A stretch of DNA of 64,000 bases from DASRFA01 sp035651755. GTDB taxonomy: Bacteria; Desulfobacterota; Binatia; UBA12015. Position 1 is the first letter of the stretch. Every line of letters starts with the position of its first letter. The notes below the pieces were generated by a model, which did no database searches, was not told where the DNA came from, and saw only the letters and a list, made by a program, of their open reading frames with translations. The position numbers were made by a program, and so were the translations under genes. The DNA is taken from assembly GCA_035651755.1 (NCBI GenBank), contig DASRFA010000018.1:124001-188000 (forward strand), written 5' to 3'. Below, piece by piece: positions 25,802-37,570 of the stretch.

Positions 25802-27229
25802 ATGACCGTCACGTCGGAGCCCGCACGCGTCGTCGTCGCCGGCGCAGCGAGCGGGGTCGGGAAGACGACCGTGATCGTCGCGCTCGCCCGCGCGCTCCGC
25901 GCTCGCGGGCTCCGGGTCGCCCTCTTCAAGTGCGGGCCGGACTACCTCGACCCGACGTACCACGCGCGCGCCGCCGCCGGCCCGTCGTACAACCTGGACG
26001 GCTGGCTCATGGGGCGGGACGCGGTGCGCGCGACGTTCGCGGACGCGGCGCGCGGCCACGACGTCGCGCTCGTCGAAGGGATGATGGGCCTCTTCGACGG
26101 CGCGTCGCCCGCCTCCGACGAGGGCTCGACCGCGGAGGTCGCGAAGTGGCTCGACGCGCCGGTGCTGCTGGTGGCGGATGCGTCCGGCATGGCGCGCAGC
26201 ATCGCGGCCCTGGCCGCGGGTTACGCGGCGTTCGATCCCGCGCTTCGCGTCGCGGGCGTGATCGCGAACCGGATCGGCGGTCGCGGGCACCTGGACCTCC
26301 TCCGGCGCGCGCTCGCGCGTCCGCCGATCGTCGGCGGTCTGCCCGGCGACCCGGCGCTCGCCTTCCCGGAGCGCCACCTCGGGCTCGTGCGCGCCGACGA
26401 GCGCAGCGTGCCGGAGGAGCTCCTCGCGGCGTGGGGCGAGCGCGCGTCCGAGTGGATCGACCTCGACGTCGTGCTTCGGATCGCGCGGTCGGCGCCTGCG
26501 CTCGCGGTGGGCAGCGGGACCCGGACGGGCGCCTCCGGCGCGCCGGCCTCCGGGCGCGCTGCCGGTGCGCCGCGGCCGCGCGCCCGCATCGCGGTCGCAT
26601 CGGACGAGGCGCTCCACTTCTACTACCCGGACAACCTCCGCCGGCTCGAAGCGGCGGGCGCGGAGCTCGTCCCGTTCTCGCCGCTCCGCGACCGCGCTCT
26701 GCCGGACACCGACGGCGTGCTGCTCGGCGGCGGCTACCCCGAGGCCCATGCCGAGGCGCTCGCTGCGAACGAGCGGCTGCGGCGCGCGATCGCCGAGCAT
26801 GCGGCGGCGGGCGGGCCGATCTACGCGGAGTGCGGCGGGCTCATGCTGCTCGCGCGCCGGCTCCGGACGCTCGACGGCCGCGAGCACGAGATGGTCGGCG
26901 TGCTGCCGTGCGACGTCGCCATGCGGGACCGCCTGCAGGCGATCGGCTACGTCGAGGTCGAGACGCGACGCCGGACGATCCTCGGGCCGCCCGGCCTCCG
27001 TTTCCGCGGGCACCAGTTCCGCCATTCCGAGCTGGTCGGCGAGGCCGTCGCCGAGCCGGCCTACCTCGTTCGCGAGCCGCGCGGCGACGCCCGCTGCGTC
27101 GAGGGCTTCGCGCTCGGAAGCGTGGTCGCGTCCTACGTGCACGCGCACTGGGCGTCGAACCCGCGCATCCCGGAGGAGCTCGTGAGCGCGTGCGCCGCCC
27201 GGCGCGCCCGCACGGGCGCGGCGCGCTGA
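25802..27229 (+). CDS. cobB: Cobyrinate a,c-diamide synthase (CbiA/CobB family)
   Basis: A 475-residue ATP- and glutamine-dependent amidase that amidates the a and c carboxylates of cobyrinic acid in vitamin B12 synthesis. The N-terminal DRTG-like ATPase has P-loop GAASGVGKTT (14-23), FKCGPDYLDPTYH and VEGMMGLFDG. The C-terminal class I glutamine amidotransferase-like half has YAECGGLML (nucleophile Cys near 343), FRGHQFRHSEL and SYVHAHWAS. No other corrin gene is nearby, so it is an orphan copy here, and a related amidation cannot be excluded. Convergent with the psiE-like gene, 9 bp apart. Confidence 0.85.
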   Translation: MTVTSEPARVVVAGAASGVGKTTVIVALARALRARGLRVALFKCGPDYLDPTYHARAAAGPSYNLDGWLMGRDAVRATFADAARGHDVALVEGMMGLFDGASPASDEGSTAEVAKWLDAPVLLVADASGMARSIAALAAGYAAFDPALRVAGVIANRIGGRGHLDLLRRALARPPIVGGLPGDPALAFPERHLGLVRADERSVPEELLAAWGERASEWIDLDVVLRIARSAPALAVGSGTRTGASGAPASGRAAGAPRPRARIAVASDEALHFYYPDNLRRLEAAGAELVPFSPLRDRALPDTDGVLLGGGYPEAHAEALAANERLRRAIAEHAAAGGPIYAECGGLMLLARRLRTLDGREHEMVGVLPCDVAMRDRLQAIGYVEVETRRRTILGPPGLRFRGHQFRHSELVGEAVAEPAYLVREPRGDARCVEGFALGSVVASYVHAHWASNPRIPEELVSACAARRARTGAAR

Positions 27230-27238
27230 CGGCCGCGC

Positions 27239-27651
27239 TCAGCCGGGCAACCGCTTGCGAAACCGCCGTCGCTGCAGATGGTACGCGATCGCGAGCGCGA
27301 GGATGATCGCCGCGACGCCGAGCAGGGTGAGCGGCGAGTATTCCTTCACGTCGAGCACGATCACCTTGCGCGCGACCGCGATCAGCGCGACCTCGACCAC
27401 CAGCTCGACGTGGACCACGTGCTCCGTCAAGTATGCCTTGACCGTCTCGAGCAGCTCGAGCCCGATCAGGATCACGAGGAAGAAGCCGAAGATGTCGAGC
27501 AGCTCGGGGAGCTCGAGGATGACGACGGGCGGCGAGAAGACGTCGCGCGCGATGATCCAGCCGAGCTCGACGGTGGCGAGCACGACGACCACGCTCATCA
27601 TGAGGAGGAGCGCGGTCACCACGAGGCGCTCGATCCGGTCGGCGAGCCGGG

Positions 27652-27655
<4 letters not shown>
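27239..27655 (-). CDS. PsiE-like (phosphate-starvation-inducible) membrane protein
   Basis: A 138-residue protein with four hydrophobic segments (about 11-34, 52-70, 84-98, 108-125). The pattern ELLDIFGFFLVILIGLELLE followed by HVELVVEVALIAVARKVIV is characteristic of the PsiE family (PF06146), whose role is unknown. The GTG start (27655) overlaps the stop of the upstream P-type ATPase gene as GTGA, so it is the translationally coupled last gene of the HPF-htpX-ATPase run. Confidence 0.8.
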
Positions 27656-30656
<3,001 letters not shown>

Positions 30657-30660
<4 letters not shown>

Positions 30661-31535
30661 GCGACCCGGCGCTCGCCGCCCGCGAGCCGTTCGAGGCGCC
30701 GGATGCGCTCCTCGGTTGCGGGATGGGTCGAGAACCAGCGCGCGATGCCGGTGCCGCCGGCGAGCGGGTTCACGATGAAGAGGCTCGCGGTCGCGGGCTC
30801 GGCTTCGGCGGGCATCGCGTGCGCGGCCGCATCGAGCTTCGCGAGCGCGCTCGCGAGCGCGAGCGGATCGCCGGCGATGCGCGCCCCGTCGTGGTCGGCC
30901 GCAAGCTCACGGGCGCGCGAGATCGAGAGCTGGACGAGCGTCGCGGCGAGCGGTGCCACCACGGCGGCCGCGACGAGGGCGAGCGGGCTCGCGCCGTTCT
31001 CCTCCTCGTCGCCGCCGGGCGCGATCGCGCCGAAGCCCATGGCGTGCGCCACGTACGTCACGGCGCTCGCGGCCGCGGCCGCGATGGTCGCGACCAGCGT
31101 GTCGCGGTTCGCGATGTGGGCGAGCTCGTGGGCGAGCACGCCGCGGAGCTCGCGCGGCGAGAGGAGGTCGAGGATGCCCGTCGTCACCGCGACGACGCCG
31201 TGCCGCGGGCTCCGCCCCGTCGCGAACGCGTTCGGCTGCCCGGATTGGATGATCGCGACGCGCGGTTTCGGCATCCCGGCGCGGCCGACGAGGTCGTCGA
31301 CCAGCGCGTGGAGGCGCGGCGCCTCCGCTGCGCTCACCTCGCGCGCGCCGTGCACGCGCAGCACGATCCGGTCGGAGAAGAAGTACGCTCCGACGTTCAT
31401 GGCCAGCGCGAGCCCGACGAACAGCGCGAGCTGGCCCGGGGCGAGTGCGCCGCCGATGCCGACGACCAGCGTCGAGAGCGCGCCCAGCAGAAAGATCGTC
31501 TTCAGCTGGTTGTTCCAGCGCCGTGGAATGCTCAT
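30657..31535 (-). CDS. htpX: HtpX-like membrane zinc metalloprotease (M48B)
   Basis: A 292-residue M48 protease that degrades damaged membrane proteins. Two N-terminal helices (residues about 13-30 and 34-50) precede the catalytic motif VLAHELAHIANRD (HExxH near 133-137), a helix pair, and the third-ligand motif SRARELAADHDGA. FSTHPATEERIRRL near the end is the usual family tail. ATG 31535 has AAGGAG upstream. It is the second gene of the HPF-htpX-ATPase-psiE run and is coupled to the ATPase by ATGA; a joint envelope-stress or ion-stress role is likely. Confidence 0.9.
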
Positions 31536-31623
31536 CTCAGGGTCTCCTTCGTCTCGTTCCGCTCCCGCTTCGCCGCTTCCGCGACCAGGGGCCGCTCCAG
31601 CGAACGGCCCGGCAGGAGGCGCA

Positions 31624-31938
31624 TCACGCTCGCAGCTCGTCGCTGCGCGCGATGGAGCGCGCGGCGGTGCGGCCGGCACGGGCCGCGGCGCGATCGATCG
31701 CCGCGTAGAGATCCGGATCGACCGTCTCCACCAGCACCGGCCGGGCGCCGTGGACGCGGAGCAGGATCGTGCAGCGCCGGGCCGCGTCGCCGCGCGCCCC
31801 GTCGTCGTTCGCGACGCGCACCGCGACGTCGCCGAGCCGGCTCCCGAAGCGGCTCAGGGCGAAGCGAAGCCGGCGCTCGACGTGGTCGAGGAGCGCGGGC
31901 GTGAGAGCCATCCCCCGCGATCGGATCGAAAGATTCAT
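31624..31938 (-). CDS. Ribosome hibernation factor (HPF/YfiA) domain protein
   Basis: A 104-residue protein matching the S30AE (sigma-54 modulation/HPF) domain: MNLSIRSRGMALTPALLDHV, ERRLRFALSRFGSRLGDVAV, then CTILLRVHGARPVLVETVDPDLYAAIDRA. This is the short form without the C-terminal dimerisation domain of long HPF. It would bind the 30S decoding region during stress or stationary phase. A good ribosome site (GGAGGA) fixes the start. It is divergent from the NhaR-like regulator and leads the operon with htpX after 88 bp. Confidence 0.85.
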   Translation of the reverse strand: MNLSIRSRGMALTPALLDHVERRLRFALSRFGSRLGDVAVRVANDDGARGDAARRCTILLRVHGARPVLVETVDPDLYAAIDRAAARAGRTAARSIARSDELRA

Positions 31939-31994
31939 GGCGACGTCCTCCGCCGCCAGGGATACGACCGGATGACGATGAGAACAAATAGATA

Positions 31995-32016
31995 AATCGA
32001 GGATGAAAGTTCGATT
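31995..32016. promoter_or_regulatory. AATCGA-N10-TCGATT inverted repeat in the hpf/nhaR divergent region
   Basis: A perfect 6+6 inverted repeat, AATCGA and TCGATT separated by 10 bases, lies in the only clearly A+T-rich patch nearby (GAACAAATAGATAAAT). It is 23-44 bp upstream of the NhaR-like start (32039). LysR-type regulators bind such ATC...GAT dyads near divergent promoters, so this is a candidate autoregulatory site. It also argues against the upstream in-frame ATG at 32003. Confidence 0.4.
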
Positions 32017-32038
32017 AAACCGAAGTACGATGATCGCC

Positions 32039-32938
32039 ATGGAATGGCTGAACTATCACCACCTGCTGTACTTCTGGACGGTCGCGCGCCTCGGCAGCGT
32101 CACCGCGGCGGCCGGCGAGCTTCGCCTCGCGCAGTCCACCGTGAGCGCGCAGATCCATCAGCTCGAGGCGGTGCTCGGCGAGCGCCTCCTGCGGCGAGAA
32201 GGGCGCCGCCTCGTGCTGACGGACGCCGGCCGCCGCGCCTTCGACTACGCCGCCGAGATCTTCGCGCTCGGGAGGGAGCTCGTCGATACGGTGAAGGGCA
32301 CGTCGGGCGGGCGGCCGGCGCGGCTCGTCGTCGGCATCGCCGACCAGATGCCGAAGCGCATCGTGTACCGGCTCCTCGAGCCGGCGCTGCGCCTCTTGCC
32401 GTCGATCCACCTCGTCTGCACCGAGGGCAAGCCCGACGACCTCTTCGCGCAGCTCGCGCTCCACCGCGTGGACGTCGTCCTCACCGACTCGCCGATCGCG
32501 CCGAGCGTCGCGGTGCGCGGCTTCAACCACCTTCTCGGCGAGTGCGGCATCACGTTCTTCGCGCCGCGCCGCCTGTCCGAGCGCCCGCGCCGCCGGTTCC
32601 CGCGCTGCCTCGACGACGCGCCCGTGCTCCTGCCGGCGGAACGAACGACGCTACGCCGCGGCCTCGACCAGTGGCTCCGCGCGAGGGACCTGCGGCCGCG
32701 CGTGGTCGCGGAATTCGAGGACAGCGCACTGCTGAAGGCCTTCGGGCAGGCCGGCGCAGGCTACTTCCCCGGGCCGACCGCCATCGAGCGCGAGATCGCG
32801 CTGCAGTACGACGCGCGCATCGCCGGACGTGTGCCCGAGGTCCGAGAACGGTTCTACGCGGTTTCGATCGAGCGGCGCCTGAAGCACCCGGCGATCGTCG
32901 CGATCTCGGAGGCTGCGCGCACCGACCTTCTCGCGTAG
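32039..32938 (+). CDS. nhaR: LysR-type transcriptional activator, NhaR-like
   Basis: A 299-residue LysR family regulator. The N-terminus MEWLNYHHLLYFWTVARLGS is the characteristic NhaR opening, followed by the helix-turn-helix (TAAAGELRLAQSTVSAQIHQL, in two parts) and an effector domain (VVGIADQMPKRIVYRLLEPA). NhaR in E. coli activates nhaA in response to sodium. Here an nhaA gene lies about 5.3 kb downstream on the other strand, so a regulatory link is plausible. The gene is divergent from an HPF-htpX-ion pump operon which it could also control. ATG 32039 is chosen; 32030 and 32003 are in frame. Confidence 0.88.
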   Translation: MEWLNYHHLLYFWTVARLGSVTAAAGELRLAQSTVSAQIHQLEAVLGERLLRREGRRLVLTDAGRRAFDYAAEIFALGRELVDTVKGTSGGRPARLVVGIADQMPKRIVYRLLEPALRLLPSIHLVCTEGKPDDLFAQLALHRVDVVLTDSPIAPSVAVRGFNHLLGECGITFFAPRRLSERPRRRFPRCLDDAPVLLPAERTTLRRGLDQWLRARDLRPRVVAEFEDSALLKAFGQAGAGYFPGPTAIEREIALQYDARIAGRVPEVRERFYAVSIERRLKHPAIVAISEAARTDLLA

Positions 32939-32955
32939 CCGCGACGTCGGATCCG

Positions 32956-33777
32956 TCAAGCGCGGACGAAGGCGAGGAGGTCCGCGTTCACCTGGTCCTT
33001 GTGCGTCGAGCAGAGGCCGTGCGGCGCTCCTGGCAGGACCTTGAGGGTCGCGCCGCGGATCATCTTCGACGAGCGCTCGGCCGACGCGCCGATCGGCACG
33101 ATCTGGTCGTCGTCGCCGTGGAGGACGAGCGTCGGCACGTCGAAGCGCGCGAGGTCCTCGGTGAAGTCGGTCTCCGAGAACGCCTTGATGCAGTCGTAGA
33201 CGGCCTTGAAGCCCGCCTGCATGCCCTGCAGCCAGAACGAGTCGCGGAGGCCGTGCGACACGTTCGAGCCCGGCCGGTTCGCGCCGTAGAACGGCAGCGC
33301 GAGATCGTTGAAGAACTGCGAGCGGTCGGCGAGGACGCCGCGGCGGATCTCGTCGAACGCCTCCATCGGCAGGCCGCCCGGATTCGCGGCCGTCTTGAGC
33401 ATGATCGGCGGCACGGCGCCGATCAGCACCGCCTTGGCGACGCGCTTCGTTCCGTGCCGGCCGATGTAGCGCGCGACCTCGCCGCCGCCCGTCGAATGGC
33501 CGACGTGGACCGCATCCTTCAGATCGAGCGCCTCGACCAGCGCCGCGAGGTCGTCGGCGTAGGTGTCCATGTCGTTGCCGTTCCAGGGCTGGCTCGAGCG
33601 GCCGTGGCCGCGGCGGTCGTGCGCGATGGAGCGGTATCCGCGCTCGGCCAGGAACAGCATCTGGTCGTCCCACGCGTCGGCGCCGAGCGGCCAGCCGTGG
33701 CTGAAGACGACCGGCTGCCCGCTTCCCCAGTCCTTGAAGTAGATCTGCGTGCCGTCCTTGGTCGTGATCGTGCCCAT
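32956..33777 (-). CDS. Alpha/beta hydrolase, non-heme chloroperoxidase/arylesterase type
   Basis: A 273-residue alpha/beta hydrolase of the cofactor-free haloperoxidase group. Motifs: oxyanion FSHGWPLGADAW (25-36), AHDRRGHGRSSQPW, nucleophile elbow VGHSTGGG (Ser95), acid HGDDDQIVP and His in GAPHGLC near 252. Length and pattern closely match chloroperoxidase/perhydrolase/arylesterase proteins common in soil bacteria; the natural substrate is normally an ester or lactone. Convergent with the NhaR-like gene (17 bp) and divergent from the DUF5996 gene. Confidence 0.9.
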   Translation of the reverse strand: MGTITTKDGTQIYFKDWGSGQPVVFSHGWPLGADAWDDQMLFLAERGYRSIAHDRRGHGRSSQPWNGNDMDTYADDLAALVEALDLKDAVHVGHSTGGGEVARYIGRHGTKRVAKAVLIGAVPPIMLKTAANPGGLPMEAFDEIRRGVLADRSQFFNDLALPFYGANRPGSNVSHGLRDSFWLQGMQAGFKAVYDCIKAFSETDFTEDLARFDVPTLVLHGDDDQIVPIGASAERSSKMIRGATLKVLPGAPHGLCSTHKDQVNADLLAFVRA

Positions 33778-33857
33778 CGCGATCTTCCTTTCTCCCTCTG
33801 GGGCTGCGCCGAAACGGGTCGGTCGCGGTGTCCCGGCCGCGTGTCGCGCGTCGCCAC

Positions 33858-33880
33858 GCTAGCGCCTCGCAGGCGCTGGC
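33858..33880. promoter_or_regulatory. 10-bp arm inverted repeat between divergent genes
   Basis: GCTAGCGCCT and AGGCGCTGGC form 10-bp arms with one mismatch around a CGC centre, in the 166-bp gap between the hydrolase (33777) and DUF5996 (33944) genes. It could be an operator or a hairpin; the role is inference. Confidence 0.3.
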
Positions 33881-33943
33881 GGAACCGCATCGACGACGCC
33901 CGATCGCGACCGACGGCGAAGCGGTCGTGGTAGGATCGTCGAC

Positions 33944-34888
33944 ATGGCGACGCGAAATCGCTCGACGCCGGCGGACTGGCCCGACCTCGTCTACGCGGAA
34001 GGGCACGAGACCTGGACGACGCTCCACCTTTGGACGCAAGTGGTCGGGAAGGTGCGCCTCGTCCAGACGCCGTGGGTGAACCACTCCTGGCACGTACCGC
34101 TCTACTTGACGGCGCGCGGCTTGACGACGTCGACGATCCCGTTCGACGGGCGCACGCTCGAGATGGAGTTCGACTTCGTCGGGCAACGCCTCGCGCTGCG
34201 GACGGGCGAGGGCGCCGAGCGCGCCTTGCCGCTCGTCGCGCAGCCGGTGTCCGACTTCTACCGCGCGGTCATGGACGCGCTCTCCGAGCTCGACATGCCG
34301 GTCCGCATCCACACGACCCCGAACGAGATCGCGGACGCCGTGCCGTTCGAGCGCGACCTCGCGCCCCGCCGCTACCAACCCGAGCACGCGACCCGCCTCT
34401 GGCGCGCTCTCCTCGAGATCGACCGGGTGCTGAAGGAGTTCCGGGCGCGCTTCATCGGGAAGTGCAGCCCCGTGCACTTCTTCTGGGGGAGCTTCGACCT
34501 CGCGGTCACGCGCTTCTCCGGGCGCGAGGCGCCGTCGCACCCCGGCGGCGTGCCGAACTTCCCGGACTGGGTGGCGCGCGAAGCGTACTCGCACGAGGTG
34601 AGCAGCGCCGGCTTCTGGCCCGGCGGCGGCGCGATCGAGCACCCGGCCTTCTACTCGTACGCGTATCCGGCGCCGCCCGGCTTCGCCGATGCGCGCGTCG
34701 AGCCCGCGGCCGCGCTCTGGTCGAAGGAGCTCGGGGAGTTCGTCCTGCCGTACGACGCGGTTCGAGCGGCGTCGTCGCCGGACGACACGCTGCTCGCGTT
34801 CCTCCAGTCGACGTACGAGGCGGCTGCGGATCTCGGCCGCTGGCCGCGTGCCGCGCTCGAGCGCGAGCTGCCTCCGCCACACCGCTGA
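33944..34888 (+). CDS. DUF5996 family protein
   Basis: A 314-residue protein matching DUF5996 along its length: WTTLHLWTQVVGKVRL, WVNHSWHVPLYLTARGLTTS, FDFVGQRLALRT, VHFFWGSFDLAVTRFSGR, and a C-terminal GFWPGGG...FYSYAYP...GEFVLPYDAVR. It is probably cytosolic, without signal or membrane segment. No biochemical function is known. Monocistronic between divergent and convergent neighbours. Confidence 0.85.
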   Translation: MATRNRSTPADWPDLVYAEGHETWTTLHLWTQVVGKVRLVQTPWVNHSWHVPLYLTARGLTTSTIPFDGRTLEMEFDFVGQRLALRTGEGAERALPLVAQPVSDFYRAVMDALSELDMPVRIHTTPNEIADAVPFERDLAPRRYQPEHATRLWRALLEIDRVLKEFRARFIGKCSPVHFFWGSFDLAVTRFSGREAPSHPGGVPNFPDWVAREAYSHEVSSAGFWPGGGAIEHPAFYSYAYPAPPGFADARVEPAAALWSKELGEFVLPYDAVRAASSPDDTLLAFLQSTYEAAADLGRWPRAALERELPPPHR

Positions 34889-34930
34889 CGCGCTCGCGGC
34901 GCGCTGCGCGTCGCGAGCGTGACGCGGCCG

Positions 34931-36013
34931 CTACAGCCCGTACTTCGGGAACGACCCGAAGAAGCCGTGCTCGTGGAGCCCGTAGCCGACGTGCCTCTCG
35001 CCGCGCGGCCCCGCCAGCTCGAAGCGCGCGGCGTGATCGACGACGCCGAACCACCCCCAGCTCGCGAGCTCCTCCATCGACCACTCCTTCCCCTGTACGA
35101 CGAGCGGTCCCTGGTACATCCCGTGGCGCCAGTCGGCGTCCATGCCGTAGCCGGTGCCGACCGCGATGAAGCAGTGGGTGAGGGGAACGACCTTCACCTC
35201 GATCGCGCCGCCCGGCGCCTCGGGAAACGAGAGCCGCGAGGGCTGCTCGATCATGCGCGTTCCCGGGACGAGGGTGTGCTCGAACTCCGGGCGGCCGAGC
35301 CACTCGGGCTCGCGCGCCGGGTCGGGCCAGATGCGGATCGCCTCCTCCATCGGCCGCTTCCCGTCGGGCCCCTCGTGCACGATGTAGAGGATCGAGAAGT
35401 GGTCGAACTGCATCGGCGCGTAGTTCCACATGCCGACCATCTGACCTTCGGCTTGACGGATCCCGGGGTGCTCGGCCTCGCCGACCGGGCGAACGCCCCA
35501 CGAGCGGTCGCGCGTGCCCTTCCAGCGATCGGGTGTCACGACGAAGCGCTCGCCCGCGACCTCGAGCGTACCCGACCAGCAGCCCGTCTGCGCGAAGCGC
35601 ATCGTGTCGAAGAGGACGCGGCCGTGCCGGCGGAGGTACTGCCGGGGCTCGAGGAACGCGGGGATCGCGCCCGCCCACGTGAGGTCGCAGGCGATGCCGT
35701 GCTCGGTCGGCTCGAGGAGGAAGCGCAGCTTCCGGAGCGGCTCGACCACCTCCACCCGGAACGGCCCGACCGAGGTGTCGCGCCGATCGCCGAGCTCGCG
35801 CGAGGCGCGCACGACGAGGTGGCGATTGCCGCGGCGGACGACGGCGAACGCGTCCTGCACGGCGAGGTTCGGGTACTGGCCCATCCCCATCACCATGAAG
35901 AGGTCGTCGCTCGAGGCGTGCAGGTTGAAGTAGTAGCGGTCGTAGAAGTTCCGGTCGCTCGTGCCCACGTACCGGATCGGCTCGGCGAGCTGGTGGAGAG
36001 GATAGTCGTCCAT
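34931..36013 (-). CDS. Conserved hypothetical protein (lipocalin/CrtC-like beta-rich)
   Basis: A 360-residue soluble protein beginning MDDYPLHQLAEPIRYVGTSD with YFNLHASSDDLFMVMGMGQY and a Trp-rich C-terminus (SWGWFGVVDHAARFELAG). The order of beta-strands and motifs such as DRSWGVRPV recall the double beta-barrel of hydroxyneurosporene synthase/AttH-like (CrtC) proteins found in catabolic loci of mycobacteria and uncultured soil bacteria; I hold this only loosely. No signal peptide. ATG 36013 is preferred over ATG 36025. Function unknown. Confidence 0.65.
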   Translation of the reverse strand: MDDYPLHQLAEPIRYVGTSDRNFYDRYYFNLHASSDDLFMVMGMGQYPNLAVQDAFAVVRRGNRHLVVRASRELGDRRDTSVGPFRVEVVEPLRKLRFLLEPTEHGIACDLTWAGAIPAFLEPRQYLRRHGRVLFDTMRFAQTGCWSGTLEVAGERFVVTPDRWKGTRDRSWGVRPVGEAEHPGIRQAEGQMVGMWNYAPMQFDHFSILYIVHEGPDGKRPMEEAIRIWPDPAREPEWLGRPEFEHTLVPGTRMIEQPSRLSFPEAPGGAIEVKVVPLTHCFIAVGTGYGMDADWRHGMYQGPLVVQGKEWSMEELASWGWFGVVDHAARFELAGPRGERHVGYGLHEHGFFGSFPKYGL

Positions 36014-36132
36014 CGCTGACAGCATGCCGATGGTCTCGTTCGGGCGGCGCCGGCTTGTCAAACGACCCCATGCGCGACGCCGGAGCGCGCGAGCGATTGC
36101 CGCACGGCCTTGACGCGGCTACAGTGCGCGCC

Positions 36133-36372
36133 GTGAAGCGCCTCGCGATGCTGCTCGTCGCCTGCGGCCTGCAGGCCTGCGCGGTCACGGCGACCCAGAT
36201 TCACGGCAACGACGGGAAGTCGTACCAGTACGTCGAGTGCAAGGGCCTCTTTCGTACGCTCGACGATTGCTACGTGAAGGCGAACGAGGTCTGCCCCGCC
36301 GGCTACCAGATCGACAACGACGCGGCGCCGCGCGACACGTACAACTCCAGCATGATCGTGCGCTGCAGTTAG
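36133..36372 (+). CDS. Small Cys-rich lipoprotein
   Basis: A 79-residue predicted lipoprotein. A GTG start at 36133 gives a short signal (VKRLAMLLVACGLQACAV) with a lipobox ending at Cys16. The mature part, with YVECKGLFRTLDDCYVKANE and VCPAGYQIDND, holds four further Cys residues and may be disulfide-bonded. The pattern is seen in small orphan lipoproteins of Proteobacteria (YecR-like), without known role. An in-frame ATG at 36055 would place a long Arg-rich leader before the signal and is less likely. An intergenic hairpin-repeat unit begins 21 bp after the stop. Confidence 0.65.
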   Translation: MKRLAMLLVACGLQACAVTATQIHGNDGKSYQYVECKGLFRTLDDCYVKANEVCPAGYQIDNDAAPRDTYNSSMIVRCS

Positions 36373-36393
36373 CCGAACGAGGAGTGATCTCAA

Positions 36394-36490
36394 CGAGGGA
36401 AACGCTTCCCTCGCCCCGTTCGGCAAAGCCGAACGGGGCCCCACTCCCTGCGGGGCTCGCTTCGCTCGGCCGCGCTTCGCGCGCTCAAGG
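36394..36490 (+). repeat. Double-hairpin intergenic repeat, single A-B unit plus C block
   Basis: Hairpin A (36394-36413) has CGAGGGAA/TTCCCTCG arms around ACGC. Hairpin B (36414-36438) has a perfect 11-bp stem, CCCCGTTCGGC, closed by AAA. Block C (from 36439) begins CCCCACTCCCTGCGGGG and continues with CTCGCTTCGCTCGG and a CG-rich inverted repeat to about 36490. It sits between the convergent stops of the small lipoprotein and the oxidoreductase, so it can act as a two-way terminator. Other copies are at 23067, 37571 and 62225. Confidence 0.85.
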
Positions 36491-36497
36491 GAGACGC

Positions 36498-37565
36498 CTA
36501 AGCGCCCTTGCGAAGTTCCGGCGCAGCTCGGCCGGAGACCAACGGGAGATCGAGGTACGTCTTGATCCCCGCCTCCGCGCGGCACACGTACGGGATCGCG
36601 TTCACGCAGTGCATCGCGGTCGCGACGATGCCGGAGTTCCGGCGGATGCCGGTCTCGATGTCGGGCGGGTGGAGGCCGTGGAACGCGACCTTGACCGGCG
36701 GGTCGCCGGTGATCTCGACCTCGAAGCGCTCGCCGGCCGGTCCGAACGTCCACGGCGGGTCGAGGTGCTGCTGGCCCATGAGCCAGTTGACCCGCGCGGT
36801 GACGACCGGCGTGCCGCGCACCGTGCCCTGCCACGTGAAGCGCTGCGCCGCGACCGTCCCGCTCTCGATCGTCCCGATCGGGGTGTCGATGCGCGCCGTC
36901 GCGACCGCGGTCTCGTGGCGCGCGACGCGCTCGGGGTCGAGATCGAAGCCGAGCGCCGCCGCCACCATGTCGATGGACTGCCCGAAGCCGGCGCCGAGGA
37001 GATCGAGCATCGGGCTCTTCGCGGCCACGTCGGGCGGCTTTCCGAAGAGCATGATCTCGCGCACCACGAACTCGGCCGCGTAGGTCCGGATGTCGGAGAA
37101 CTCCTCAGCCCGGACGTGCTCGATGCGGTGCGAGAGCGCCGACAGCATGAGCGGGAAGCGCTCGGTGATCCCGCCCGGGTGGATGCCGGTGCCGTGCAGG
37201 GTCACGCCGCCGCGCCGGCACGCCGCCTCGACGTCGGCGACGCCCGCGCTCCGGAACGGATAGAACCAGCCGAGCGGCGTGACCACGTTCTTCCGCGACT
37301 CGAGGATGCGGACGACCTCCTGCGTGTCCGCGAGGAGCGGGCTGTAGAGCACGCAGTCGGCATCGCTCGCGAGCAGCGCGGCGGCGTCGTTCGTCGCCCG
37401 GACGCCGATCGGGGCGAGCCCGCAGATCTCGCCGACGTCGCGCCCGGACTTCGCCGCGCTGTGCACCCAGCACCCGACGAGCTCGAGCTCGGGATGGTCG
37501 AGGATGCCCTCGATCGCGGCCCGGCCGACGTTGCCGGTCGCCCACTGGATCACGCGATATGGCAT
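36498..37565 (-). CDS. Dihydrodipicolinate reductase-like NAD(P)-dependent oxidoreductase
   Basis: A 355-residue Rossmann protein: YRVIQWATGNVGRAAIEGI (3-21) is the dinucleotide-binding start of the DapB/diaminopentanoate-dehydrogenase group, followed by NVVTPLGWFYPF and HGTGIHPGGITERFPLML in the catalytic domain. It is longer than DapB (about 270) and belongs to the group often annotated as dihydrodipicolinate reductase-like in mycobacteria and soil bacteria; lysine synthesis is unlikely. Its promoter region holds two tandem copies of the hairpin repeat, starting directly upstream of the ATG at 37565. Confidence 0.8.
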   Translation of the reverse strand: MPYRVIQWATGNVGRAAIEGILDHPELELVGCWVHSAAKSGRDVGEICGLAPIGVRATNDAAALLASDADCVLYSPLLADTQEVVRILESRKNVVTPLGWFYPFRSAGVADVEAACRRGGVTLHGTGIHPGGITERFPLMLSALSHRIEHVRAEEFSDIRTYAAEFVVREIMLFGKPPDVAAKSPMLDLLGAGFGQSIDMVAAALGFDLDPERVARHETAVATARIDTPIGTIESGTVAAQRFTWQGTVRGTPVVTARVNWLMGQQHLDPPWTFGPAGERFEVEITGDPPVKVAFHGLHPPDIETGIRRNSGIVATAMHCVNAIPYVCRAEAGIKTYLDLPLVSGRAAPELRKGA

Positions 37566-37570
37566 CGTCT

